A DNA stretch of 64,000 bases from Fructobacillus parabroussonetiae (GCF_018437265.1 NZ_JAAMFL010000005.1:62001-126000); one strand, 5' to 3'. Counted from the first letter of the stretch, positions 44,633 through 55,087 are shown. Numbers and translations: made by a program. The notes: generated by a model not told the origin, from the sequence alone.

Positions 44633-45289
44633 ATGGATTTTGATAAAGTTCTTAAAAGCCGTCACTCAGTTCGCCAGTTTTCGGATAAAAAAATCGACGA
44701 GATGACGCTCTTTGATTTGATTGAATCAGCTCAGAGTAGCCCTTCTTGGGTAAATGCACAAGAGGTTGGCGCAGTGGTCGCCATTGGGGATCGGCTCGAA
44801 CAGATGCGTATCAAACACGCGGAGCTAAACGCTGATGACAAGGTCAAAAGTCAGCCAATCATCCCATATCGTCCCATCCACGAATGGCCAGAACCCGCTC
44901 AAAGTAACATGAAAGAGTGGTTCCAGTCAGTCACAGACGCCCTTGGTGATCAGGGTTCTGAAAAACTTGGACAAACGGGTAACCAGCTTTATCAGGCCCA
45001 AGCAGTCGTCTACCTCACGCTTCCGAAGGATTCGTCCAATTGGTCCTTGGTCGACCTCGGTATCTTTGCTCAGACATTGATGCTGGCGGCCACCAATAAG
45101 GGCATTGGGTCCATTCCTGCTTATCAATACGTTCAGTATCCAGAACAGCTAGGAGAAGCCCTGGAACTTCCAATTGACCGGGTGCCAATCTTAGGCATTG
45201 GACTCGGTTATTTCGACGACAAGGAACCCTTGAATCAGATTCGCTCGAAGCGCATGAAAAAAGAGGATATGTTGACCATTAAGGATTAG
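44633..45289 (+). CDS. Nitroreductase family protein
   Basis: A 218-residue FMN-dependent oxidoreductase. It begins MDFDKVLKSRHSVRQFSDKK, with the Arg-His-Ser-Val-Arg FMN phosphate site, then SPSWVNAQ and LMLAATNKGIGSIPAYQY and GIGLGYFD, all nitroreductase signatures. AAAGGAG at 44621-44627 selects the ATG at 44633; the upstream ATG 44618 would place the ribosome site inside the coding region. Substrate unknown, often quinones or nitro compounds. Confidence 0.88.
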   Translation: MDFDKVLKSRHSVRQFSDKKIDEMTLFDLIESAQSSPSWVNAQEVGAVVAIGDRLEQMRIKHAELNADDKVKSQPIIPYRPIHEWPEPAQSNMKEWFQSVTDALGDQGSEKLGQTGNQLYQAQAVVYLTLPKDSSNWSLVDLGIFAQTLMLAATNKGIGSIPAYQYVQYPEQLGEALELPIDRVPILGIGLGYFDDKEPLNQIRSKRMKKEDMLTIKD

Positions 45290-45355
45290 CTTCTTCAAAA
45301 TCACGGTGTATTTTGTTAAAATACAAGTAGAGCAAACGAAAGGAAGTGTTTCATT

Positions 45356-46009
45356 ATGGCAAAAGTATTAGTGATTGGTGCCCACGGCAAAGTCGGTCAG
45401 TTCGTCGTATCTGATTTGGTCGCTGCCGGTGATACAGTTTATGCCGGTTTTCGTGATCCCAACCAGTTTGAGGATTTGCCGACAAGCGATCGACTGAATC
45501 CGGTGCTCTTTGATTTGACGATGTCGTCTGATGAAATGGCAAAGATTCTTGAGGACTACGCCATCGAACAAGTCGTCTTCACGGCTGGTGCTGGTGGTAA
45601 AGGCGGCGCTGAACGTACAACCGAAGTCGATTTGGATGGCGCTGTTAAAGCAATGGAAGCTTCTGAAAAAGCCAAAGTCAGCCACTTCGTCATGGTCTCA
45701 GCAGCGGGTGCTGATGATCGCCTCGTTTGGAAGAAGTCAGGTATTTATACCTACTTCATGATGAAGCATTACGCGGATCGACTTTTGCAGCAGTCGTCGC
45801 TTCATTACACCATTTTGCGACCAACGACCCTGACGGACGAAGCAAAGTCCGGACGGATCAAGCAACTGGAAGCCGGACAAGAACGTGGTTCTGTCAGCCG
45901 AGCTGATGTTGCCGCTGCCGTGGTGGCCAGCTTACACAGTCAAAATAAGGAAAATCGAATAGTTGAATTCACGGCAGGTGATCAACCAATTGATGAACAA
46001 TTTAAATAA
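45356..46009 (+). CDS. NAD(P)-binding atypical short-chain dehydrogenase (NmrA/YwnB-like)
   Basis: A 217-residue Rossmann protein. The dinucleotide site is VLVIGAHGKVGQFVVSDL, followed by FTAGAGGKGG and HFVMVSAAGADD; the usual YxxxK is replaced by the KHYADRLL region, as in atypical SDRs. A role in redox sensing or reduction of an unknown substrate is possible. It has its own ribosome site AAAGGAAG. It follows a nitroreductase and precedes a bidirectional terminator. Confidence 0.85.
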   Translation: MAKVLVIGAHGKVGQFVVSDLVAAGDTVYAGFRDPNQFEDLPTSDRLNPVLFDLTMSSDEMAKILEDYAIEQVVFTAGAGGKGGAERTTEVDLDGAVKAMEASEKAKVSHFVMVSAAGADDRLVWKKSGIYTYFMMKHYADRLLQQSSLHYTILRPTTLTDEAKSGRIKQLEAGQERGSVSRADVAAAVVASLHSQNKENRIVEFTAGDQPIDEQFK

Positions 46010-46020
46010 AATGCTTTCAT

Positions 46021-46053
46021 AAAAAAAGAAGGACCAGTCGGTCCTTCTTTTTT
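46021..46053. terminator. Bidirectional terminator
   Basis: AAAAAAGAAGGACC pairs with GGTCCTTCTTTTTT around AGTC. It lies between converging genes, overlapping the end of the HAD gene. Confidence 0.92.
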
Positions 46054-46750
46054 ACTGTAGTAAGTGCTGCAGTTCATCAAGTGAATGAACCACTCGATAG
46101 GGGTGGCGGTCACTTGGCAACGGGCGGTTTAGCAGATTTACCCAAATTGTTTTGATGTGGGCGTTTTGACCACCTAGAATGTCAGAGTTAAGCCCATCCC
46201 CAATCATCCACGTTTCGTCTCGAATAACGTCTTGACGGGCAGCTAGAATTTTTTCAAAAAAATTGGCGTCTGGCTTGGCGACTCCTAAGCCTTGCGAGGA
46301 AAAGACCTGATCAAAGTAGGACATGAGGCCCGTTTCTTTGAGTCGACGCAACTGTGTTTCTTCCTGTCCATTGGTTCCGGCAAGAATGGTATAGCGTCCG
46401 GCAAGACTCTGGAGCAACTCTTTTGCACCAGCTAAGACACGGTAATTGTGGTCGCGTCGATCAGCGTACTCTTCTTCTAGCTGGCTGGCATCGACTTTGT
46501 CACTTAGTTGAAGCGCCGCTAAGGTTTTAGGAAAGCGTTCCTCAAAAATTTTCGACCGGTCAATGGCTTTCATTTCATACTGATGCCAGAGTGTTTGGTT
46601 AATTTCTTGGTAGGTTTTTAATGCCTGATCAAGTTTTGCTCCTGTCAGACCGGCGTGTTTTGTGAACAAATACGAAATATCGGCAATTTCACCACCGCGA
46701 AAGTCGAGCAGGGTGTCATCTAAGTCAAAAATTAGCGTCTTGACAGTCAT
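46052..46750 (-). CDS. HAD family hydrolase, YjjG-type pyrimidine nucleotidase
   Basis: A 232-residue phosphatase. Motif I is LIFDLDDTLLDF (nucleophile and acid Asp), motif II is LAGTNGQEETQLRRL, the Lys is in LGVAKPDANFFEKIL and motif IV is MIGDGLNSDILGG. The layout fits the YjjG group, which removes phosphate from non-canonical pyrimidine nucleotides. A house-cleaning role is inferred. It is on the minus strand and divergent from the YeiH gene. Confidence 0.85.
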   Translation of the reverse strand: MTVKTLIFDLDDTLLDFRGGEIADISYLFTKHAGLTGAKLDQALKTYQEINQTLWHQYEMKAIDRSKIFEERFPKTLAALQLSDKVDASQLEEEYADRRDHNYRVLAGAKELLQSLAGRYTILAGTNGQEETQLRRLKETGLMSYFDQVFSSQGLGVAKPDANFFEKILAARQDVIRDETWMIGDGLNSDILGGQNAHIKTIWVNLLNRPLPSDRHPYRVVHSLDELQHLLQ

Positions 46751-46914
46751 TTGAATCCTCCAAATTTTTAAACGAATGTTTTCATTATAGCAGGACCGTT
46801 AAATGAACAAAAGAAGACCAATCGTTTCTTTTGATAAAATACTTGAAATGCAGCGCTTAGAGGTGTTTAATAGAAAGGTACTACAAAAATCGACACAAGG
46901 TTTGGATAAACAAA

Positions 46915-47916
46915 ATGACAATAAAAAAAGCACAAGTAAAAGGAATCGTATTGGTCCTTCTTCTGTCCGTTCTTTCCCAATTTTTAGCAAAGTTTTTGCC
47001 TCAGTTAGGTGCTGAAGGCATTGCGATGCTGCTTGGGATTTTGCTTGGTAATCTCGTTTTCACAAATGAGCATTATGCTGCCGGCGTGAAGTGGTCGGAG
47101 AAGTACCCAATTGAAATCGGCATTGCGGTCTTGGGGGCGACACTGACTTTTCAAACAATCGCCGAGTTAGGATTCCAAGGCGTCCTATTCATTATCTGTA
47201 ACATGATTCTGGTCATCGCAACCGTCTTTTTACTAGGTCGTTATGTCTTTCACGTCTCCTTGAAGGAAAGCATGCTGATGGGGGCTGGAAACGCGGTCTG
47301 TGGTTCTTCAGCCATCGCGGCAGTAGCGCCAGCCATTCAGGCAAAGGATGATGATCGTCGGACGGCCGTTGCCACGGTTTCTTTGACGGGTATGTTACTG
47401 CTTTTGACTTTGCCAGCCTTGAGCCATCTCATCTTTGGTTCACACAATCTATTGAGCGGTGCGCTGGTTGGTGGCACGGTTCAATCAGTTGGACAGGTGG
47501 TTGGAACGGCTGCCTTGATTAATCCGACAGTGGTGACTTTTGCAACCTTGTTCAAGTTACTCCGGGTGATGCTCTTGGTTGTGGTGGTCTTTTCCTTTGT
47601 CACGATTGCTAAGAAGGCTTCCACAAAGGAAGTAGTCGAAGAAGAGCATCAGGCGAAGATCACCTTATTGCCTTGGTATCTCATTGCCTTTGTCCTCTTA
47701 CTCGTTATCAATTCGTTGACAACGTTGCCGTCCGTTTTTCACGACATTGCCCACCAGATTGCCTCTTTCTTCGGAGTGGTCAACTTAGCAGCGATTGGCT
47801 TAAACCTCAAGTGGTCAGTGATTAAAAAATCCGGTGTGAAGTTCCTTTCCTTTGGTTTCTTGGTTGGCTTGATTCAAGTTATCCTAGCCATCGTCTTGAT
47901 TAAGCTCTTTCTTTGA
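46915..47916 (+). CDS. YeiH family putative sulfate exporter (UPF0324)
   Basis: A 333-residue membrane protein with about 10 helices. GAEGIAMLLGILLGN and the MGAGNAVCGSSAIAAVAPAI motif are family hallmarks. The transport substrate is uncertain; the family is annotated as sulfate exporters. The ribosome site is weak (AAGG). The 165 bases upstream contain a TGATAAAAT-like -10 near 46830-46840 and no convincing ORF. A terminator follows about 65 bases after the stop. Confidence 0.88.
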   Translation: MTIKKAQVKGIVLVLLLSVLSQFLAKFLPQLGAEGIAMLLGILLGNLVFTNEHYAAGVKWSEKYPIEIGIAVLGATLTFQTIAELGFQGVLFIICNMILVIATVFLLGRYVFHVSLKESMLMGAGNAVCGSSAIAAVAPAIQAKDDDRRTAVATVSLTGMLLLLTLPALSHLIFGSHNLLSGALVGGTVQSVGQVVGTAALINPTVVTFATLFKLLRVMLLVVVVFSFVTIAKKASTKEVVEEEHQAKITLLPWYLIAFVLLLVINSLTTLPSVFHDIAHQIASFFGVVNLAAIGLNLKWSVIKKSGVKFLSFGFLVGLIQVILAIVLIKLFL

Positions 47917-47981
47917 TACGGAATTGTTCAATGCCAGACATACCCATTACAATTGACATATTGTGTTCAATCATTCAAAAG

Positions 47982-48020
47982 AACCGTTAACGCGCTGATA
48001 GCAGAATTAGCGGTTTTTTT
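47982..48020 (+). terminator. Terminator after YeiH gene
   Basis: AACCGTTAA pairs with TTAGCGGTT (one G-U pair), followed by seven T in all. This is the last feature of the dense core region. Confidence 0.75.
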
Positions 48021-48029
48021 GCTAGCTAT

Positions 48030-48078
48030 TTTCTGTTGAACTGTTATATTTCCGTAATATATAACAGTTCAACAGAAA
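48030..48078. promoter_or_regulatory. Perfect 20-bp palindrome with symmetric bidirectional promoter
   Basis: Left arm 48030-48049 and right arm 48059-48078 are exact reverse complements, separated by 9 bases. On the plus strand TTGAAC (48036-48041) and TATAAC (48060-48065) form a promoter with an 18-bp spacer; by symmetry the minus strand has the same pair. No T tract follows, so it is not a terminator. Confidence 0.6.
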
Positions 48079-48169
48079 GAAAAGTTTTGTCTCTTTAATT
48101 AGCTTTGCCAGCTGCCAGTGCTAATCTAAATATAACAAGTAATCAAGAACAAGAAACGTTTCCGATCGA

Positions 48170-48361
48170 ATGTATTTAAGAAAAACTGTTGATTCAATAC
48201 TTAAAGCCTTACTTGGAATTTTAGTTGGTATCTTTCTCGTCTTCTTGTTGACTTTTCTCTTATCTTATTTTGGATTTGCGCCAGCCAACATTGCGGCTGA
48301 ACGCGTCCGTTTACTTGGCTGTTCACTCACTCTTTTTTTGAGGAACTGCCGTTACGCCTAA
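48170..48361 (+). CDS. Small hydrophobic ORF, possibly a gene fragment
   Basis: A 63-codon frame with a strongly hydrophobic helix (about residues 13-36, KALLGILVGIFLVFLLTFL). There is no ribosome site before the ATG. The C-terminus reads into unrelated-looking sequence shortly before the IS element, so it could be a truncated membrane protein. The interval 47,916-48,395 otherwise holds only the terminator and palindrome. Not recognised; existence uncertain. Confidence 0.3.
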   Translation: MYLRKTVDSILKALLGILVGIFLVFLLTFLLSYFGFAPANIAAERVRLLGCSLTLFLRNCRYA

Positions 48362-48394
48362 CAAATAAAAAAATTGCTGGGGAATTATATGATA

Positions 48395-49822
48395 AAAGCC
48401 CCAAAATTTGGACAAACCAAATTTTGGGGTTTTTATGATGACTAAACTACCTAAGCAGGATATAAGTGATATCTATCATTTGTGGAAGAACGAACATTTA
48501 GATGTGAAACATATTGCTAAAAGTTACGGAGTGCATCACAGTTCGTTAGATTATAAAATTACTTTTATCGAACGTTATGGATTAAATCTCTAAACTGTTC
48601 AATATCAATATTATTCAGCCATTTTCAAAGAAAAAGTGATTCTAGAAGTTCTAAAAGAACATGATTCGATTCGTTCCATTTCTCTAAAAAAGCCCTTCCT
48701 AGTTATGATTGCTCCAAAATTGGGTTCGTTCTTACCGCAAAAACGGTTATACTATCGTTACTAAGAAAAAAGGACGTAAACCCGATGGTAACGCACGCGA
48801 AAAACAGCTAGAAGAAATCAAGCAGTTCAAAAAGGACAAAAAAAGCCTTACAATAGAAAAACTTACGGCTGCACAATCTCAACGAATACACAAAAACATT
48901 ATATGCCTTAGTGGCTAAAAAGCAGGACAAGCGGAAGAAGTAACCCAAGCCGTTACCCAGCTAAGGCGCGAATGAAAGATCTCCTTTACATTTATTCTAG
49001 ACGTCATTAACTCTAGTACAGATTGACCTCATCTGTCTCGAAGTGATTGTTACTATACCTTGAAAAAAGTCGATAAAGATGACAAGAATAAAGGATTAAT
49101 AGAACGAATTCGTCTCTTACTTTGAAGAACACCATTCCCGTTACGGCTATCGGCGAATTACTTCCCAGTTAAAGCGTGAAGGAAGTATCGTTAATTATAA
49201 AAAGGTTAAACGACTAATGACCATCATGGGCTACAATCGTAAGAAAAACCGTTACAGTTCTTATTAAGGACCAATTGGTAAAATCAAAGCCAACTTTCAT
49301 GCTTTAAAACCTTAGCAGAAGTGGCGTGCCAATGTTACTGAGTTCAATTTACGTGGTGAAAAGACTTATCTTTTACCCCTTTTAGATGGTTGTACACCGG
49401 AAATTATTGCCTATTCTGTCTCACAACATCCCAATCTCGAGCACACCATGGTCATGATGAAGAAGGCGGTGTTAACTCACCCAGACACTAAGCATTTGAC
49501 TTTTCATACTGATCAAGGCTGGCAGTATCAACACGGACTCTTTCAAAAGTGGTTGTCCGATCACGGCATGAAGCAATCGATGTCACGGAAAGGCAAGTCA
49601 ACGGACTAATTGAAAGCTTTTTCGGAACACTGAAGTGTGAAATGTTTTATGGATTTCAACGCAACTTTCAAAACATTTCAGAGCTACATCGAGCAATTAG
49701 TAACTATATCGATTACTACAACACAAAACGAATCAAGGACAAACTAAAAGGACGAACGCGGATGGAACATCGGTCGTTCGTCCTCAAGCAAGCTCAATAA
49801 CATGTCCTAATTTTGGGGTTCA
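48395..49822 (+). mobile_element. Degenerate IS3-family insertion sequence
   Basis: Terminal inverted repeats CCCCAAAATTTGGACA (48399-48414) and TGTCCTAATTTTGGGG (49803-49818) flank the element. An OrfA-like helix-turn-helix frame (48426-48593, then 48709-48918) is broken by stops and shifts. OrfB remains as pieces: the HSRYGYRRITSQLKREG segment (about 49130), LLPLLDG (first Asp, about 49380), HTDQGWQYQ (second Asp, about 49510) and LIESFFGTLKCEMF (Glu, 49600-49650). At least four frameshifts or stops make it inactive. It lies at the border of the decayed region. Confidence 0.85.
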
Positions 49823-49854
49823 TATCAATTAATAGCGGGCGGTATTTTTATGAC

Positions 49855-50301
49855 TTAATTTTGCACCTTAGACAGGGCGAAGCGAGCAATGGGTGCGACA
49901 ATTAAGAGTTGTAAGGGAAGGGCAAGAACGAGGTTTAACAACCAGGCACTTGAGTAATGGCTAAGGGCCTTTCCATTAATGACAAGGCCAAAGACTGACA
50001 TTAACGTGACCATTCCAGTAATCATTAGCAGGGAGATGGTGATTGGAATCTTTAGGCCCTCAGTATCCTTAAAACGTGGCACGATGACCTTGAAGGCAAG
50101 CCCCTTGGCAATTGGTCCGACGATAAAGCCATCAGCGATCATCGCAACAATCAAAGCAATAGGATAGCCAATGATGATTTCATTCCAGAACTGGCTACTG
50201 TAGCCGTCGGCCAGATAAACGTTATAAACCGACATACCGAAAACCATTAGGCCGGCCATGATCAACATAAAAAATAATTCTTCTTTTAAATTACGTGGCA
50301 T
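49855..50301 (-). CDS. DUF2798 membrane protein
   Basis: A 148-residue protein with four membrane helices in two similar halves: MLIMAGLMVFGMSVYNVYL with IIIGYPIALIVAMIADGF, then SLLMITGMVTLMSVFGLVIN with LVLALPLQLLIVAPIARF. This two-fold pattern is DUF2798. I start at the ATG complementary to 50299-50301 because AAAGGAG precedes it; a longer frame to 50445 lacks a ribosome site. Function unknown. It is divergent from the flavodoxin-like gene. Confidence 0.8.
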   Translation of the reverse strand: MPRNLKEELFFMLIMAGLMVFGMSVYNVYLADGYSSQFWNEIIIGYPIALIVAMIADGFIVGPIAKGLAFKVIVPRFKDTEGLKIPITISLLMITGMVTLMSVFGLVINGKALSHYSSAWLLNLVLALPLQLLIVAPIARFALSKVQN

Positions 50302-50456
50302 TTTTTTCTCCTTTTCATGCTCTTTTAACCTACCACAATCATTTTTTTCTTGTAAGTTACAAATTATTTCATTTTTCTTAGATAAAAAAGTCGTCCCCAG
50401 TTTTTTTATGTTAAGATAACTTTGGAGCCACTTGTTACAAAACAAAGGAGAGCAAT

Positions 50457-51020
50457 ATGAACTTATTAATTATTCAGGGGCATCCCGATGCTGAATCCTT
50501 TACGCACGCCAATGCGGAAAATTACCGAAAACAGGCGCTGGCGGCTGGTCTTCAAGTCACGATGATTGACTTGGCAAAAGACGACTTTGACCCCATCTTA
50601 GCTTATGGCTATCGCCAACGCATGGCGGATGAAACGATGCCAAAACGCTACCAGAAAATGATTCAAGAAGCGGATCAATTGGCTATTTTCTATCCCATTT
50701 GGTGGGCAGCGGAACCGGCTATTTTGAAGGGTTTTTTCGATCTGACTTTCACGCCGGGTTTTGCCTACCATTACCAGTCAGCAACCAAGATTGACCAGTT
50801 GCTGAAGGGGAAGTTCGCTAAGCTCTTTGTTACGAGTCGTGCCCCGGCCTGGTACACAAAATCTGCCTTTAGTGCTGCTATTTATCGGATGAAAACACTG
50901 GTACTTGGCTTTTCAGGTATCAAAGTCAAAAAGGTTTTGATTTTGGGAAACATGACGACCAAAAAAGATACCTTAGCCAAACGCCAAGCCTTTATTAAGG
51001 CTTGTGCAAAGGAAGTTTAA
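50457..51020 (+). CDS. Flavodoxin-fold NAD(P)H:quinone oxidoreductase
   Basis: A 187-residue protein starting MNLLIIQGHPDAESFTHA, the Flavodoxin_2 signature, with IFYPIWWAAEPAILKGFFD forming the FMN pocket and FTPGFAYHY after it. Enzymes of this group reduce quinones with NAD(P)H, often against oxidative or electrophile stress. AAAGGAG at about 50443-50449. Intact in a region where many genes are broken. A terminator follows. Confidence 0.88.
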   Translation: MNLLIIQGHPDAESFTHANAENYRKQALAAGLQVTMIDLAKDDFDPILAYGYRQRMADETMPKRYQKMIQEADQLAIFYPIWWAAEPAILKGFFDLTFTPGFAYHYQSATKIDQLLKGKFAKLFVTSRAPAWYTKSAFSAAIYRMKTLVLGFSGIKVKKVLILGNMTTKKDTLAKRQAFIKACAKEV

Positions 51021-51025
51021 TAAGC

Positions 51026-51062
51026 AAAACCATGAGAGTTTTAAAAACTCCCGTGGTTTTTT
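51026..51062 (+). terminator. Terminator after oxidoreductase gene
   Basis: AAACCATGAGAGTTTT pairs with AAAACTCCCGTGGTTT (with mismatches), followed by T residues. Confidence 0.8.
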
Positions 51063-51143
51063 ATTTTTAATGAAAAGTGCTGAATAAAAAGGGTGACAGG
51101 TCAATAAATCTTGCTATAATAAAAAAAATTGAGGAAAAAGAGA

Positions 51144-51927
51144 ATGGCAAAGTGGCAGCGCGTCGTTGCCGCCGCTTTGACCATTAAATCTGGGAACGCG
51201 GTCATTTTACGTGGTGGCAAGAAAGCCACTCAGACCAACCAGGCTTTTGCCACCGTCTTGCGCGAAGCGCTGTTCAAAGAAGGCATGAACCCCCAAATAC
51301 CTTGTAACTAATTGAAGACACCTCACACGAAAGTATAAACGAATTATTGCGCTTAAGAGAATACCTGGACATATTAATTCCGAGCGGTTCTAAGACGTTT
51401 ATTGACTTTGCCGTTGAAAATGCCCATGTTCTTGTCATTGAACCGGGTGCGGGCAACACACATCTCTTTGTTTATGATTCGGCCGATCATGAAGAAGCCA
51501 TTCGCGCTATCTCAAATGCCAAAACTTCACAACCAGCCGTCTGCAATGATGCCGAAAAAGTGCTGTTCACGAAACGATCGCTTCGAACTTTTTACCAAAG
51601 TTAATGACAGCCCTGATAGAGGCCCGCGTTGATGTTAGTCGCGATACAACAGCCCAAGCGATTGACAACGGGGGCAACCAGCGGTGGAAGCGGATTAGGT
51701 AGAAGAACACAATGATTTAATTCGCGCTGTCAAAGTCGTTCAGGATGTCGACGCCGCAGTTGTCTATCAAAATGTTTCCACTCGTTTCATCGATGGCTTT
51801 GAATTTGGTTTTGGTTCTGACATCGGAATATCAACGCAGAAACTACATGCTCGTGGCTCAATGGGTACTGTCTTCCTTAACAACCATTAAATACGAAGTG
51901 TTTGGGGACGGACAAATTCGAATATAA
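51144..51927 (+). pseudogene. proA: Ruined gamma-glutamyl phosphate reductase (proA)
   Basis: ProA makes glutamate-5-semialdehyde in proline synthesis. Fragments in three frames match its C-terminal two thirds: AAALTIKSGNAVILRGGK (51165-51230), LRLREYLDILIPSGSKTFID (about 51345-51405), AGNTHLFVYDSADHEEAIR, the catalytic-Cys region PAVCNDAEK (about 51535), and finally [21 protein letters not shown] and [14 protein letters not shown] to 51927. The first roughly 120 residues are gone. Several frameshifts and stops occur. A TATAAT (51115-51120) and GAGGA remain upstream, so it may still be transcribed. proB is not in the window. Confidence 0.88.
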
Positions 51928-51998
51928 AAACAACATGTCGTCTTGGCTCGAGAAGAATTTATAAATAAAATTGCCATGTCCTTTTACCCATGACAATT

Positions 51999-52031
51999 AA
52001 AGCGGTACCGTCCATCAGTGCCGCTTTTTTT
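51999..52031 (+). terminator. Terminator after proA relic
   Basis: AAAGCGGTAC pairs with GTGCCGCTTT (one mismatch), followed by T residues. Confidence 0.75.
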
Positions 52032-52086
52032 ATATAATAAAAAATCGAAACAATGCTGTCGTTACCGTATCATTAATGGAGGAAGC

Positions 52087-53213
52087 ATGCCGCACTATTT
52101 AATTATGACGAAAAAGCCAAGTGTCCGAAAAGACTTCGCTAAGGCACTGGGTGGGAAAAAAGGACTATTGGCCGATTATGACTTTGAATTAACGAACCTC
52201 CGTTGGCTTTGGATGACTTTAAAAGAACCCAATCAGCAGACCCCAGCTTATTTGAAGGCGAAGTATGAATATTGGAAGTTAAAGTATCTTCCGTGGAGTC
52301 TAGACGATTTGTTCTGGTAACAAACATACATTAAAGTCCTACAATTCGTGTAGCAAACGTTCGGAAAGTACAAAAAGAGATTATTAATCAGGTTAGGGCG
52401 CAAGCAGCTCATGTCGATGGGATTATCATTGCAACGGATACCGATTCATCAGGCAAGCGGGAGCTACTCGCCTGGGAAGTAATTGATGCGATTAGCTGGA
52501 CAGGCCCTGTTTTCCGTTCGACTTTTACATATGAAAGCACCAAAAGTTTGATTAAGGCTTTGACTAATTTCAAACCGATTACGAGCAAGGCCACACATAG
52601 CGCTTATCAGAAGGGATTAACCAGAAATAAATGGGAGTTCGCGTCAATGCAGCTAACCAGGACCGCCACTACTTTGACAAAAAAATGAAGGCTATCCCAT
52701 TGTTTTGCGTCAAGAACGTTTAAAGACGGCCATGTTGCTTAAGATTTACCAGCAGTTCGGAGAAAGCATCAAGCATAACGTGAAGGTGACATACTTGGAG
52801 TAACGTTTTCAAACGAAGAGGGCAATTACACTATGCTCGTAAAGTCGATTCGAAAGCCTAAAATGTGCCAGTTTACTATCAAATTGACTGAAAATTTATT
52901 GAAAACTGAGCAATTCAAGGAACATTCAGCCGTTCAAGAGGATGCCCGATAAGAAAAAGAACACGACCTCGCCTCCCAAGCTACTTGATCTTTCTTCCTT
53001 GTCAGCCATTTTGGTAAAAGAAGGGTTTAAGGCAAAGGAAGTATTGGCTACCTATCAAAAACTCTATGAAGCCCAGATTGTCTCGTATCCATGTACCAAA
53101 GATAAAACCATTGAAAGTAACAGTTTCAGAATATGCTGCCTTTAGTGGATAGTATTGCGGCAGTCGTTCATCTTAATCCACGAAAATTAACCCATCGAAC
53201 AACACGAGCAATG
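52087..53213 (+). pseudogene. topB: Ruined DNA topoisomerase III (topB)
   Basis: GGAGG (52078-52082) and ATG 52087 begin a type IA topoisomerase: MPHYLIMTKKPSVRKDFAKA, then YLPWSLDDLFW and a stop. Downstream, other frames give IIIATDTDSSGKRELLAWEV (the Toprim acids, about 52425-52480), VLRQERLKTAM, PPKLLDLSSLSAILVKEGFK and YEAQIVSYPCTKDKT (about 53070-53105). In the last piece the Arg normally following SYP is Cys. Many stops and deletions; the 3' end is lost at the IS element starting at 53217. Unlike topA it is dispensable. Confidence 0.87.
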
Positions 53214-53216
53214 CTG

Positions 53217-54415
53217 TGCTCGTATACTAATAAAGTAGACAGATTTTATGCACCCGTCCACTGTATTATCACTTAATAAAGAAAAGGATTTTAGCATATG
53301 ACAAAACGACCCCGTTACTCAAAGGAATTCAAGGATTCAATGATTGCTTTTTATCACGAAGGACGTTCTTCTAAGTCCTTCGAAAAAGAATTTGGTATGG
53401 CCTCAACCACTGTTTTGAAATGGGCACACGGTGCTCAAAAACAAATGATTGGTAATACCATCTACACAAACAATGATATTAAAAAGAAAAAGGATCATCC
53501 CCGAGAGAAAAATGATCTTTTAAAACGAGCGGCGGTATTACTGGCAAAAAATTAAATCGTGATACCGCATTGCCAATATTCAAGCTAATACCACTGCTGG
53601 TCATCGTGTGACGCGACTGTACTTCGTGTCTTAAAGATTGCACGGAGTAATTTTTTTATAATTGGGTAAACCACGTTCCAAGTAAACGAGAACAAGAGAA
53701 TCAGTGGATTCAAGCAAGGGCCAAAGAAATTTGGTTATCCAGTGATCGTGTCTATGGCTATCAACGAATAAAAATCGCCCTACACCGACAAAAAATTGAT
53801 GTCGGTGTAAGGCGATTATGGCGTTTATTAAAAGAGGCAAACTGTCAATCAGTGATGACCAAAAAATATCGTAAGCCAGTCACTGAAGTTCTTTACGCAC
53901 AACGCCTGAACCTGGTTAAAGGACTTGATGACCAGTCTGGTGTTTGGTCGGCAGATGTCACTTATATCCGAGCTCCGAGTGGTCAGTATATATATTTGGG
54001 AACAGTCTATGATCCAGAAAATCGAAAAGTACTAGCTCATAAACTGAGCTCAATCAGAGATGGACGTTTTGTCTCCGACATTTTGTTAGAGGCATTAGGC
54101 CAGCATCCAACACTGGCTTATCTGCACAGTAATATGGGGAGCGAGTACACGAGTAGTGTCTTTGAAAATGTACTGGAAAAAAATTGCATTCGCCACTCCT
54201 GCTCGAAGAAAGGGCACCCCTATGACAATACGAGAATCGAAGCCTTTCATTCAATTTTAAGAAGAGAATTGATTTATTCAAATCGATTTAAGAGTAAATT
54301 TGAGCTAATGACCCAAATTTCGCGGTATATTCACCGATATAATCATGAATGCATTCACACATACGAATCAAGATTGGCGATGTAAAAAAGTGTCTAACTT
54401 ATTGAAATACGAGCA
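53217..54415 (+). mobile_element. Degenerate IS3-family insertion sequence with 25-bp inverted repeats
   Basis: Ends begin TG and finish CA: TGCTCGTAT.ACTAATAA..TAGACA (53217-53241) matches inverted TGTCTA..TTATT.AAATACGAGCA (54391-54415). OrfA (53298-53555, MTKRPRYSKEFKDSMIAFYH, helix-turn-helix) is followed by OrfB, which is broken before 53852. The intact OrfB part, 53855-54385, starts at MTKKYRKPVTEVLYAQRLN and holds SADVTYIR (Asp), HSNMGSEYTS and RIEAFHSILRREL (Glu). The second catalytic Asp region reads HSNMGSEY instead of the usual HSDxGxQY, so the transposase is probably dead. It truncates topB. Confidence 0.85.
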
Positions 54416-54443
54416 GATCGCTATCACACGGTCTGCTTTTTTT
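54412..54443 (+). terminator. Terminator at the IS right end
   Basis: AGCAGATCG pairs with CGGTCTGCT (one mismatch), followed by seven T. The left arm overlaps the last bases of the IS. Confidence 0.65.
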
Positions 54444-54469
54444 CATTTGCTATTCACTTGGCAATCTGT

Positions 54470-55087
<618 letters not shown>

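Noticed and set aside
46803-47015. A 70-codon open frame before the YeiH gene
   Set aside because: It has no ribosome site, overlaps the YeiH gene in another frame and its Lys/Ser-rich translation looks like chance.
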